From NCBI GenBank assembly GCA_044229775.1, contig JBGASH010000010.1, positions 1 through 35,352 of the forward strand: a stretch of DNA of 35,352 nucleotides, written 5' to 3'. The notes beneath the pieces were generated by a model, which saw only the letters and a program-made list of their open reading frames with translations, did no database searches and was not told the origin of the DNA. Position numbers and translations under genes: made by a program. The DNA comes from JAHEYG01 sp044229775 (GTDB taxonomy: Bacteria; Bacteroidota; Bacteroidia; B-17B0; Aurantibacillaceae). Position 1 is the first letter of the stretch, and every line of letters starts with the position of its first letter. Shown one piece after another: positions 24,008-31,987 of this stretch.

Positions 24008-24445
24008 TTAGTTGCAATTGAAATTGAATTCAAATTTTTGAATCATTAGTTTAAGATTGTCAATATTGTTCTTCATTAATGGGGTATTGATATGCGCGAA
24101 CACGTTAGGTAACATGCGTACCCGTTGTTTTTCGGAGTATTCATTCAAATCTGATAGCACTACAATTTTTATTTTGGTCGTTACTATTTCAGGTAATTTT
24201 GAAAATAGTTCCAAGAAACCTTCACAGCCAATTATTCTTAAGTTATAGTCTATGAAAATAAAATCAGGGATCGCATCTAAGTCAGCGAACTCGGCACAGC
24301 GACTCAGATATTCAAGAACTTTCCGTCCACTACGGTAACTGATAATACTTTCGGCAAAATTATTCCTGCGGAGCATTTTGCTGTTCACGTAATTTTCAAC
24401 AAGGTCGTTTCCAATTACTATGGCAAATTGTGTGTGTGCTTTCAT
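24008..24445 (-). CDS. Degenerate response-regulator receiver protein
   Basis: 145 residues, receiver (REC) fold only. The phosphoacceptor region FIFIDYNL (Asp66) and the Ser of IVVLSD (Ser98) fit a receiver. The acidic pair is reduced to IGND (Asn13-Asp14), and the invariant Lys before Pro is replaced: AHINTPL has Thr121 where K is expected. Phosphorylation may be impaired or replaced by a constitutive binding role. No output domain follows. It is 32 bp after the stand-alone receiver gene and likely in its operon. The fold call rests on motif spacing; the loss of Lys is directly visible. Confidence 0.72.
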   Translation of the reverse strand: MKAHTQFAIVIGNDLVENYVNSKMLRRNNFAESIISYRSGRKVLEYLSRCAEFADLDAIPDFIFIDYNLRIIGCEGFLELFSKLPEIVTTKIKIVVLSDLNEYSEKQRVRMLPNVFAHINTPLMKNNIDNLKLMIQKFEFNFNCN

Positions 24446-24477
24446 TTTGTTCTATTTTAAAGGTTTTATTATTTGGA

Positions 24478-24852
24478 TTAATTTTTTACGACTTTACTGA
24501 TCGTGTTTATAGCATCTTCAAACTCCAATGATTTATCAAAAAAATAGTCGGCCATGCCGCTTTTTGCAGATACTCGGTGAAAATTATCTGAGTTATTGGA
24601 AAGCATCATAACAATTATTGCCGGTTGTTCCGACTTTATCTTTCTCAAAAGTTCTAATCCGCTTCCATCGGGTAAATTGATATCTAATACAACCACATCA
24701 ATTTTTTGTGATCTTAATATAGCGTCTGCCGTTTTTAAACTGTTGGCTAATACTATTTCGCGGTTGTCTTTTTCCTCAGATAATAATACCTGTAAGGCAG
24801 CGATAATGTGTCTTGAATCGTCTACCAGTAGTATGTTTGTTTGTTTGTTCAT
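24478..24852 (-). CDS. Stand-alone response-regulator receiver protein
   Basis: 124 residues from the ATG at 24850-24852. Seven upstream codons are open but not needed, since MNKQTNILLVDDS begins right at strand 1. A complete receiver: acidic pair Asp11-Asp12, phosphoacceptor Asp57 (VVVLDINLPDGSGLELL), Ser85 (MMLSNNS) and Lys107 (ADYFFDKS). It ends after the receiver, so it acts by protein contact (CheY/Spo0F-like) rather than by DNA binding. It is paralogous to 29735-30118: IDVxVLDINLPDGxGLE, IxxMLSNxS and ADYFFDKSxxFE are shared. An operator-like inverted repeat (24943-24963) lies about 100 bp upstream of its ATG. Confidence 0.88.
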   Translation of the reverse strand: MNKQTNILLVDDSRHIIAALQVLLSEEKDNREIVLANSLKTADAILRSQKIDVVVLDINLPDGSGLELLRKIKSEQPAIIVMMLSNNSDNFHRVSAKSGMADYFFDKSLEFEDAINTISKVVKN

Positions 24853-24942
24853 GTCTTTAATTTTATAAGACAAAGTAACGGCAACAAAAACCCATCCTAC
24901 TTAGTACAACATATCATCTTTATGGAAGGAATTATCTACAAC

Positions 24943-24963
24943 TTGTAGTAGAAAACACTACAA
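24943..24963. promoter_or_regulatory. operator-like inverted repeat, site A
   Basis: TTGTAGT (24943-24949), 7 bp, ACTACAA (24957-24963), a perfect two-fold repeat. The centre is 101 bp upstream of the receiver gene ATG (24852). Two more sites of the same sequence and spacing occur at 29249-29269 and 29639-29659. Binding protein unknown; the NarL-type regulator encoded at 25035-25661 is a candidate. Confidence 0.65.
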
Positions 24964-24974
24964 AGTCTACCTAA

Positions 24975-24993
24975 ATGCCTGAAATTAAGGCAT
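24975..24993 (-). terminator. weak hairpin after the NarL-type regulator gene
   Basis: 6-bp inverted repeat ATGCCT/AGGCAT with a 7-base loop, 42 bp beyond the stop codon of the regulator gene. The T tract on the minus strand is short, so termination would be inefficient. Confidence 0.3.
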
Positions 24994-25034
24994 CCTTTAG
25001 AGGGAAAATAAGAAAAGGGGGAAATGAAAAATAA

Positions 25035-25661
25035 TTATCCGATCATATTATTGTCGACTGCGTATCGAATAATTTCGGCGTTATTTTTAAAGCCCATTTT
25101 TTCGAGTATACGGGCACGATAAGTACTAACGGTATTTACGCTTAGAGCTATCTCATCAGCCACTTCAGACACAGACTTGCCTGTAGCTATAAGTTGAAAA
25201 ACCTGCATCTCACGATCAGAAAGAAGTTCGAGGCCTGGCGTATCATTATTACCAATACTATCAGCCAATTTCTCGGCTAAGGATGGGGTTATATATTTTT
25301 TTCCAGACAATACTCTTTTTACAGCATTGATCAATTCATCTGTTGCGCTATTCTTATTTAAAAAACCGTTTGCGCCTGCTTTCAGAACTCTTACAGCATA
25401 TTGCTCTTCGGGATGCATGCTTAACATTAATATTGGCGCCTTGATCCCATCGGCGCGAAGCTGTTTTAATATCTCTACCCCATTACGGCCGGGCATTGAA
25501 ATATCAAGCAGGATAATATCCCACACTTTTTTCTTTAAGTTAGAATTGACTTCGCTGCTGTTGTTAGCCTCGAATACCTCAGCGGTAAGAAATTCTTCTT
25601 TAAGGATCTGTATTAATCCTTTTCGAACTATCGCATGGTCATCGGCAATGAGAATATTCAT
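25035..25661 (-). CDS. NarL/FixJ family response regulator
   Basis: 208 residues with two domains. The receiver (1-120) has Asp7-Asp8, phosphoacceptor Asp53 (IILLDISMPG), Ser81 and Lys103. The LuxR/GerE helix-turn-helix is at about 142-205: LSDREMQVFQLIATGKSVSEVADEIALSVNTVSTYRARILEKMG. Such regulators are phosphorylated by HisKA_3-type kinases and bind DNA as dimers. No kinase is adjacent, but a HisKA_3 kinase is encoded at 31988-35350, and three matching inverted repeats lie nearby. A pairing with that kinase is plausible but not shown. Single-gene transcript: a -7-like box lies 68 bp upstream. Confidence 0.93.
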   Translation of the reverse strand: MNILIADDHAIVRKGLIQILKEEFLTAEVFEANNSSEVNSNLKKKVWDIILLDISMPGRNGVEILKQLRADGIKAPILMLSMHPEEQYAVRVLKAGANGFLNKNSATDELINAVKRVLSGKKYITPSLAEKLADSIGNNDTPGLELLSDREMQVFQLIATGKSVSEVADEIALSVNTVSTYRARILEKMGFKNNAEIIRYAVDNNMIG

Positions 25662-25728
25662 ATGACTTTTTTTCCTAGTTTAAACTTAATGCAATATTTA
25701 AAGTAACCAAAATCGCATTAGCTATAAT

Positions 25729-25736
25729 CAAATTTA
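25729..25736 (-). promoter_or_regulatory. possible -7 promoter box of the NarL-type regulator
   Basis: On the minus strand this reads TAAATTTG, an exact TAnnTTTG, 68 bp upstream of the ATG at 25661. No TTG is seen at the usual -33 distance, so it remains tentative. Confidence 0.35.
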
Positions 25737-25892
25737 AGGCTTTTTTATTTAATCATTTAAGAAGATTCGTAAAATGGATTTCAGTGCCCGTGACATCAAA
25801 GTACTGATAATCAGTTAATTAATTTAGCATTTCATTTCTACCCTTGTTCGTTTGATAATCGTATTATCAAATTATTCAGTAAAAGTAAGAAC

Positions 25893-25927
25893 AAAAAAAG
25901 TCCTTCGAAATTTCTTCCGAAGGACTT
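25893..25927 (-). terminator. intrinsic terminator of the adhesin gene
   Basis: 10-bp stem (25898-25907 with 25918-25927), 10-base loop, followed on the minus strand by T7, 26 bp beyond the stop codon at 25953. Confidence 0.88.
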
Positions 25928-25952
25928 CTTATTGGGGGAGGTGTTGAGACCT

Positions 25953-28900
25953 TTAGTTTTTAATTACCTTAATTACCTGGGTATTGTTATTTGAATTAAT
26001 AGAAACATAATAGATACCAGAAGCTAGATCTGAAATATTGAAAGTCATTGAGCTCTCTTCCGAATTTTGGGTTAATACAACTCGTCCTGTAACATCAATT
26101 ACATTTACTTTCTTTACCAAATTATTATCCGATTGAAGGGTAAATACCCCATTATTTGGATTCGGATAAAGATTGATGTTATGGTTTTCATTCTCTATTT
26201 TATTAAATCCTAAACACACATCAACAGTAATTGAAATAGATATTGAATCGCTGCAGCCGGTGTTTGTATCGGTATAGCTGTAAACAGGATTAAAGGTTCC
26301 TGTAGACGCCGGATTAAAACTGGCACCGTTAACATTGATACCGGAAAAATTTCCACCAGTCGGCATGGCATTTAAAGCAATTGTATTTTGATTAACACAA
26401 GCCTTATATAAAGATGCACTAAGTGTAAGCTGCGGTAAAGCATTTACAGTAACTGTTACAACAGCATCATTACCTAAACAACCTTGGGTGGATGTTCCGC
26501 TAACAGTATAAGAAGAAGTAACAGTTGGAGAAATAACCGCGCCATTAGAGAAAGTATAAGTAGAAGCACCATTTGGTGATAAGGTAAAGCTTTGTCCAAT
26601 ACAAATTGCACCACCTGCTACAGTAATAGTTGGGTTAGCATTAACCACCACTGTTGCAACTGCATCCTGTCCTACACAACCTTGAGCCGAGGTTCCACTT
26701 ACAGTATAAGAAGAAGTTACCGAAGGAGAAACCACCGCACCATTAGAGAAGGTATAGGTAGAAGCGCCATTTGGTGATAAAGTAAAACTTTGTCCGTCGC
26801 AAATTGCACCACCTGCTACTGTAATAGTTGGATTAGCATTAACAACAACTGTTGCAACTGCATCCTGTCCTACACAACCTTGGGCCGATGTTCCACTTAT
26901 GGTATAAGAAGTAGTAACCGATGGAGAAACCACCGCACCGTTAGAGAAGGTATAAGTAGAAGCACCATTTGGTGATAAGGTAAAACTTTGTCCGTCGCAA
27001 ATGGTTCCACCTGCAACCGTAATTGTTGGATTAGCATTAACAACAACTGTTGCAACTGCATCCTGACCTACACAACCTTGAGCTGATGTTCCGCTTATGG
27101 TATAAGAAGTAGTAACCGATGGAGAAACCACCGCACCGTTAGAGAAAGTATAAGTAGAAGCACCGTTTGGTGATAAGGTAAAGCTTTGTCCGTCGCAAAT
27201 GGTTCCACCTGCAACCGTAATTGTTGGATTAGCATTAACAACAACTATTGCAACTGCATCCTGACCTACACAACCTTGGGCCGATGTTCCGCTTACAGTA
27301 TATGAAGAAGTTACCGAAGGGTTTACTATCTGACCGTTAGAGAACGTATAAGTAGAAGCGCCGTTTGGTGATAAAGTAAAACTTTGTCCTTTACAAATTG
27401 TTCCACCGGTTACAGTAATTGTAGGATTACTATTTACCGTTGTATTAATAACTGCGGTATTGTTACACCCCGTAACGGTGTTAGTGGCGGTAACAGTATA
27501 ACTACTACTTGAAATCGGAACAAAGGCAACACCATTGTTTATACCACCTGTCCAAACATACGAATCGGTACCATTTGCAGTCAAGGTTAATGATTTACCT
27601 GAACACACAGGTGTATTTCCGGACACATTAATTGATGGTAAAGGATTTACCGATACTGTTTTGTTTGCACCAGTTCCGTTACAACCAGTTGTAGAGGTAA
27701 TAACCACCGAATAGTTTGTTGTTATAGCAGGTGAAACCGAAATACTGGAGGTCGTTGCACCGTTAGACCATAAATAAGTAACGCCATTCATTGAAGGAAG
27801 ATTTCCAAAAAAACTTACAGGATTTGTAGTAGGTATCACAGTAGGCATGTTTATTCGGCTTCTGCCATATCCTCCATTCCCACCTGTGCCACCACAGCCA
27901 TTGGTTGCGCCACCTGTTCCACCTACCGAAGTTATATTTGCACCTGTACCAGAAAATGCATTAAGTGATAGATAAATACTACCGCCAGCACCGGCACCGC
28001 CACCGGCCATGCCACATCCCGATCCACCACCCGAATTAGATCCGCTTCCACCATTGTTTCCATTACAGTTAATATTTCCGTTTAATGAAAGGGAATTTGC
28101 AGAAATATAAATGATACCTCCGCCATTTCCACCATTACCTGGTGAAGCACCATCTTCATCAGCTCCACCTTCGCCTCCAGCTCCGCCAAAAAATAACCCA
28201 GGCATCGGACTACTTCCAATTGTTGAACCAGCAGTTCCGCCATTATGTGATCCGCTTGCAACACCATTTGCGCCAGCTGTTCCGTAAGAACCACCTGCGC
28301 CACCGCCTGCATCTTGCAATCCTGTACCGCCCCCACCACCATTCGCGTTAGCATTGTTCCATGTACCATTACTTCCGTTTGAAACACCACCGGTATAACC
28401 CTGTCCGTAAATTCCTTCACCTTGTGCACCATTATAATTGCGATACATTGCACCGTGACTTACTCCACGGTAACCTTTACCGGCTGCCGTTATTACACCA
28501 CCGTTGTTTATATTAACATTATTATTGGATCTGAAACAAATTACGCCGCCAGTGCTACCATTCCATGAATTACATGTAAGAACACCGCCATTGGTAACAA
28601 TTACATTTCCGAAATGCGGAACTCTTATCACTTGATGTTTAATGCTTGCCGAAGCGTTATACGTATTGGAATGTGCTTGCGTAAATAATAATGTATCGCC
28701 CGATATTGATGCAATGGTCATAAATTCATACTGACCCACCAAATTTCCGGAAGTATTAGCGTCTACCATAGTAATAATTATTACTTCATTACCTGCAGTA
28801 AAACCAGCGGTACTGCTTACGCGTACTTTTTTAGTGGCCGAATTGTTGGTGCCTACTACTGCGGCACGTGTGGCATCTGTATAATAAGTTGAATTTACAC

Positions 28901-29159
28901 TAATGTTACCATCTGCTCCCGTACCTAAATTAATAGCGCTGCTCGAAGCTTCCAATACTACCGGCGAACCCGCGCATACTGCTGTGTTTGGGGTTTGCGA
29001 AATAGTAACTACACACGATTGTCCCCATAAGGAAATAGACTGGATTATTAAAATACCTGTCATTAATAGTGTTGCAAAATTGTTTCTTTTACGCCTTGCT
29101 AACTTAAGTCCTATGGCTTTAGTGCTTGCGTTTGTTAGGGTTTGTAAGGTTGTTTTCAT
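25953..29159 (-). CDS. Large T9SS type A secreted adhesin-like protein with tandem Ig-like repeats
   Basis: 1068 residues. It has a long-n-region signal peptide: basic residues near 20-27, hydrophobic core ATLLMTGILIIQSISLWG, cleavage near 47. An N-terminal Ig-like segment precedes a Gly/Asn/Ser-rich beta region (about 200-445) with many GG and GNGG runs. Then come two more Ig-like segments and five near-identical 66-residue repeats (579-908) of the CHU_C-associated Ig type, each with two Cys. A final Ig-like segment leads to a type A sorting domain (INLYPNPNNGVFTL, VIDVTGRVVL, SGIYYVSINSN). The expected location is the cell surface, and a role in adhesion or matrix is likely. No catalytic motif is seen. 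Inverted-repeat site C and a -7 box lie upstream. Confidence 0.87.
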   Translation of the reverse strand: MKTTLQTLTNASTKAIGLKLARRKRNNFATLLMTGILIIQSISLWGQSCVVTISQTPNTAVCAGSPVVLEASSSAINLGTGADGNISVNSTYYTDATRAAVVGTNNSATKKVRVSSTAGFTAGNEVIIITMVDANTSGNLVGQYEFMTIASISGDTLLFTQAHSNTYNASASIKHQVIRVPHFGNVIVTNGGVLTCNSWNGSTGGVICFRSNNNVNINNGGVITAAGKGYRGVSHGAMYRNYNGAQGEGIYGQGYTGGVSNGSNGTWNNANANGGGGGTGLQDAGGGAGGSYGTAGANGVASGSHNGGTAGSTIGSSPMPGLFFGGAGGEGGADEDGASPGNGGNGGGIIYISANSLSLNGNINCNGNNGGSGSNSGGGSGCGMAGGGAGAGGSIYLSLNAFSGTGANITSVGGTGGATNGCGGTGGNGGYGRSRINMPTVIPTTNPVSFFGNLPSMNGVTYLWSNGATTSSISVSPAITTNYSVVITSTTGCNGTGANKTVSVNPLPSINVSGNTPVCSGKSLTLTANGTDSYVWTGGINNGVAFVPISSSSYTVTATNTVTGCNNTAVINTTVNSNPTITVTGGTICKGQSFTLSPNGASTYTFSNGQIVNPSVTSSYTVSGTSAQGCVGQDAVAIVVVNANPTITVAGGTICDGQSFTLSPNGASTYTFSNGAVVSPSVTTSYTISGTSAQGCVGQDAVATVVVNANPTITVAGGTICDGQSFTLSPNGASTYTFSNGAVVSPSVTTSYTISGTSAQGCVGQDAVATVVVNANPTITVAGGAICDGQSFTLSPNGASTYTFSNGAVVSPSVTSSYTVSGTSAQGCVGQDAVATVVVNANPTITVAGGAICIGQSFTLSPNGASTYTFSNGAVISPTVTSSYTVSGTSTQGCLGNDAVVTVTVNALPQLTLSASLYKACVNQNTIALNAMPTGGNFSGINVNGASFNPASTGTFNPVYSYTDTNTGCSDSISISITVDVCLGFNKIENENHNINLYPNPNNGVFTLQSDNNLVKKVNVIDVTGRVVLTQNSEESSMTFNISDLASGIYYVSINSNNNTQVIKVIKN
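26436..27425. repeat. five tandem 198-bp coding repeats in the adhesin gene
   Basis: Exact 198-bp period, seen from the position of the GQS codons at 26590, 26788, 26986, 27184 and 27382. Protein copies 2 and 3 are identical over 66 residues; copies 1 and 4 differ at a few positions; copy 5, nearest the C-terminus, is the most diverged. Such arrays are prone to copy-number change by recombination and to assembly collapse. Confidence 0.92.
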
Positions 29160-29197
29160 TTTTTTGTTTTTTTAATTGTTCTTTAATTATTACACCA

Positions 29198-29205
29198 CAA
29201 ATGTA
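29198..29205 (-). promoter_or_regulatory. -7 promoter box of the adhesin gene
   Basis: On the minus strand this reads TACATTTG, an exact TAnnTTTG, 38 bp upstream of the adhesin ATG. No TTG at -33 is visible, which suits a promoter that needs an activator. Site C is centred 57 bp further upstream. Confidence 0.5.
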
Positions 29206-29248
29206 TTTGGTCACAGGCACTGCTGAAGTAGTTGATAAATTGATTGTG

Positions 29249-29269
29249 TTGTAGTGGAAACAATTACAA
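29249..29269. promoter_or_regulatory. operator-like inverted repeat, site C
   Basis: TTGTAGT (29249-29255), 7 bp, ATTACAA (29263-29269), one mismatch to the perfect repeat. Its centre is 100 bp upstream of the adhesin ATG, the same distance as site A from its gene. Confidence 0.6.
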
Positions 29270-29636
29270 GTGGAATTTTTGTAAAGAAAATCCAATACAT
29301 ATATATTACGTGGTTGTTTCGAGAAAATCAAAGCTCAATGGAATACTTAGTTTAAAAGCTTGGGAGATAAGATGGCCACATTATTATAGTATAACATTTG
29401 TTCAAAAGAATAAATTAAAAAAGTGGGAAAAGGAAACTTTGTAAAAATTTAAGGGTGCAGTGGTAACATATGTCTATTAGTTTATAATAATACGTTTGAT
29501 AGTATTTATTTTAAGTATTACCAACAACTAACGCCAAATCAAAAACCACATGATAGATAAAATACAATCCGGCATTTTGTTGATTACCAAACGGATAAAT
29601 TTAAAATGGGTATAGCGCTTCTTTAAGAAATGTCGG

Positions 29637-29661
29637 TTTTGTAGTACAAACCACTACAAAA
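29637..29661. promoter_or_regulatory. operator-like inverted repeat, site B
   Basis: TTTTGTAGT (29637-29645), 7 bp, ACTACAAAA (29653-29661), perfect 9-bp arms. Centred 86 bp upstream of the receiver gene ATG at 29735. The core heptamers and the spacing are identical to site A. Confidence 0.65.
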
Positions 29662-29734
29662 TAATATAAGTATACCCTACATTATCAGATTCCTACCATA
29701 GGTACTTTTACTAAAACGAAATTTATAACCTAAT

Positions 29735-30118
29735 ATGAAACTCCGTGTACTTTTAGTCGACGATTCCCAAATCGTAACCAATCACTTAAGCAAAATGTTG
29801 AAGGAAGTTGAAAGAATTGAAACCATTGAAATAGCATCCACCCTTAAGGAAGCCCGTTCAGTGGTTGAAAGGACTAAAATTGATGTAATTGTGTTGGATA
29901 TTAATTTACCAGATGGAAATGGTTTAGAGTTTCTTAAATGGATAAAATCAGATCATGCTGGAATATGCGTTATAATGTTATCAAATATGTCAACTGATGT
30001 TTACCGCCGAGCTGCGGAAAAGCGCGGTGCCGATTATTTTTTCGATAAATCGGATGATTTTGAAATTATTCATAAACTTTTAGAAAAACCCGATAAGGAT
30101 TGTGGAAAGGTTCGGTAA
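29735..30118 (+). CDS. Stand-alone response-regulator receiver protein (paralogue of the 24478 gene)
   Basis: 127 residues, receiver domain only. Complete active site: Asp9-Asp10 in LLVDDS, phosphoacceptor Asp55 in VIVLDINLPDGNGLEFL, Ser83 in IMLSNMS, Lys105 in ADYFFDKS. It shares long motif stretches with the 124-residue receiver at 24478-24852, on the other side of the adhesin gene and in the opposite direction, and both have the same inverted repeat upstream. It may act as a phosphate sink or shuttle or as a protein-contact output for the nearby kinase. Its 3' end lies 59 bp before the OMP gene start, so they may be co-transcribed. Confidence 0.88.
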   Translation: MKLRVLLVDDSQIVTNHLSKMLKEVERIETIEIASTLKEARSVVERTKIDVIVLDINLPDGNGLEFLKWIKSDHAGICVIMLSNMSTDVYRRAAEKRGADYFFDKSDDFEIIHKLLEKPDKDCGKVR

Positions 30119-30177
30119 CGCTTGAACCGAATTTAAAAGGAGCAGTAGCAATTATTATTAATGATAAAATCTATTTT

Positions 30178-31029
30178 ATGAAAAAGATCAAATTGTTGTT
30201 GGCTCTTTACTTAATAATACTGCCGTTTTGCTCTTTTTCGCAGAATGCCGACAGTACCATTTTACATAAAACCGATACAATTACCCCTAAAAGGATTGAA
30301 ACTAAACCTTCACCTAAAGCGGATACCACAAGAAAAGAACTTTTTTTAAAAGGAGGAGCTACAGTAACCAACAAAGGGATCTCTTACATTCCTAATTTTT
30401 CATTGGGTAAACCGGCAGTAATTTTTGATCTTTCGCTGGCCAACAAAAGATTCTCGTTTGAGCCCCAGTTGCGCTTTGCACTCAACAGCGAACCCTGGTC
30501 GTTTTTGTTTTCGGTACGTTATAAAATAAAAGCTAAAGGAAAATTTCAAATGAGTGTAGGTGTAAATCCACTGATGAATTTTAAAAACATTACCTATTTG
30601 GTCAACGGCGTTTCAACCACCGATCTGGTTAACAGGCGTTATCTTGGCGGAGAGTTCAGGCCAACGTATTTCATCACAAAAACTATAAGTGTATCGGCCT
30701 ATTATTTGTATTTCCGAGGGATTAGTGAACGGACCCTTCAAAACACCCATTTTGCTTCTGTTATCACTCAATTGGCAAATATAAAACTTGGCAAACAATT
30801 CTTCGCCAAATTTACCGCTCAATTCTATTACCTTAATCAGGACGGGTTGAGCGGCTTTTATTACAACCCAACACTCACTTTGTCGAAACGAAATTTTCCT
30901 ATTGCAATACAAACCATTATGAATGGGATCATTGATACGGATATACCCGGAAGTCAGAATTTTATTTGGAACGCAAGTATCATTTATTCCATCAATAATA
31001 CGTATAGCAGGAAACCAAATAAATATTAG
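30178..31029 (+). CDS. Outer-membrane beta-barrel protein (hypothetical)
   Basis: 283 residues from the ATG at 30178. An upstream in-frame start at 30100 exists, but the signal peptide MKKIKLLLALYLIILPFCSFSQ begins at 30178. After a Thr/Lys/Pro-rich segment (about 23-60), alternating strands fill the rest: AVIFDLSLANKRFSFEPQLR, WSFLFSVRYKIK, FQMSVGVNPLMNF, RRYLGGEFRPTYFI, ISVSAYYLYFRG, FFAKFTAQFYYL and so on, with an aromatic near-terminus (FIWNASIIYSI). This is the pattern of a 12- to 14-strand barrel. It lies between a receiver gene and a binding-protein/kinase pair on the same strand, so it may admit the ligand sensed by that pair; this is a contextual guess. Confidence 0.72.
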   Translation: MKKIKLLLALYLIILPFCSFSQNADSTILHKTDTITPKRIETKPSPKADTTRKELFLKGGATVTNKGISYIPNFSLGKPAVIFDLSLANKRFSFEPQLRFALNSEPWSFLFSVRYKIKAKGKFQMSVGVNPLMNFKNITYLVNGVSTTDLVNRRYLGGEFRPTYFITKTISVSAYYLYFRGISERTLQNTHFASVITQLANIKLGKQFFAKFTAQFYYLNQDGLSGFYYNPTLTLSKRNFPIAIQTIMNGIIDTDIPGSQNFIWNASIIYSINNTYSRKPNKY

Positions 31030-31078
31030 TAAATTGCTTTAGAAACGTTGTTGTTAAACATTACAAAATACTACTCAG

Positions 31079-31972
31079 ATGAAAAAAATCAGAACCATAA
31101 AATTCGTTTTAACAAGCCTGATGCTGGGTATGGCATTTTTATCATGCAGTGATAAAGACCCAAACGTTGATTATCGGCCTGCGTTTTCAGCAGATACTGT
31201 AAAACAACATGTTATTATTATGGGTTTCCCCAATTTTTCGTATTCCGAAATAGCGGGACCTCTTGTAGAATATATCAATGCACATTTGTCGGGGACAAGA
31301 ATGAAAGTTCACGCTTGTGTAAATTGGGATGAATTTGTGAGTTTTTTAAACCAAGGCAAATTCGATATCACTTTCATCAATGGTATCGTGGCATCTCAGG
31401 CTAAAGCTTATGGTTATTCTATTCGCGGGAAGATCACAAGCGACTATCCTTATTCAAGTTTGATCGTTACGCGAAAGAATTCGGGTATTAATAAGGTCAC
31501 CGACCTAAAAGGAAAAAAAATAGCCCTGGTACCTTCTAATATCATTCCTGCAACAATGATGGGCTTATATCACTTGCACCAGAATGGTTTGGATGTGAAC
31601 CTTAATATTCATAAAGAGAGTGTAGCATCATTTGAAGCCGCTATCCTTTCGGTGTACCTTGGCAAAAGCGACGCGGGAATTTCTCCGAAGCGTAACTGGA
31701 ATGTTTATGTAAGGGACCACCCCGAAATTCTATCGAAAGTAGAGATCAAATGGGAAACACCAACATTGGAACATAATGCCATTTTGGTAAAAAATTCGGT
31801 TGATGAAAAAGTAGCTTCAGAACTGATGAATGTATTATTTTCGATGCACGGTACAAAAGAGGCAAAGTCTGCGTTAGACAAACTCGACATCAGCGGATTC
31901 GATAAAGCCAATAACGAGACCTTTAAACCCATGCTGGATTTCAAAAAAAAGTACGACCTTGTAATCTTCTAA
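31079..31972 (+). CDS. PhnD/SsuA-like periplasmic substrate-binding lipoprotein
   Basis: 297 residues. The lipoprotein signal MKKIRTIKFVLTSLMLGMAFLSC places lipid on Cys23. The mature part is a type II periplasmic binding fold of the PhnD (phosphonate/phosphite-like) superfamily: VIIMGFPNFSYSEIAGPLVEYI, WDEFVSFLNQGKFDITFING, YPYSSLIVTRKNSGINKVTDLKGKKIAL (typical lobe transition), then SFEAAILSVYLGKSDAGISP. No ABC permease or ATPase is nearby. Instead a histidine kinase starts 15 bp downstream, so the protein probably works as a sensor subunit that presents a ligand to the kinase rather than in uptake. The ligand cannot be read from sequence. Confidence 0.85.
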   Translation: MKKIRTIKFVLTSLMLGMAFLSCSDKDPNVDYRPAFSADTVKQHVIIMGFPNFSYSEIAGPLVEYINAHLSGTRMKVHACVNWDEFVSFLNQGKFDITFINGIVASQAKAYGYSIRGKITSDYPYSSLIVTRKNSGINKVTDLKGKKIALVPSNIIPATMMGLYHLHQNGLDVNLNIHKESVASFEAAILSVYLGKSDAGISPKRNWNVYVRDHPEILSKVEIKWETPTLEHNAILVKNSVDEKVASELMNVLFSMHGTKEAKSALDKLDISGFDKANNETFKPMLDFKKKYDLVIF

Positions 31973-31987
31973 ACATTATTCAAGAAA

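Larger units (their letters stand above)
29160..29734. other. 575-bp regulatory intergenic region between divergent adhesin and receiver genes
   Basis: No credible gene is present; the frames at 29244-29444 and 29119-29331 lack domain or signal features. The region holds a -7 box for the adhesin (29198-29205), inverted-repeat sites C (29249-29269) and B (29639-29659), and a TACGTTTG box on the plus strand (29491-29498) without a partner TTG. The AT-rich remainder (29270-29636) shows nothing I can name. Confidence 0.7.

Noticed and set aside
26436..27425. CRISPR-like array from regular repeats
   Set aside because: The 198-bp period is a multiple of three, lies inside an open frame and encodes a repeated Ig-like domain; there are no short repeats with unique spacers and no cas genes.
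29244..29444. 66-residue frame in the divergent intergenic region
   Set aside because: No signal, domain or membrane pattern, unusual composition, and it overlaps operator-like site C.
31060..31076. Fourth copy of the operator-like repeat before the binding-lipoprotein gene
   Set aside because: An ATTACAA half-site is present, but the other half at the 7-bp spacing does not match TTGTAGT.
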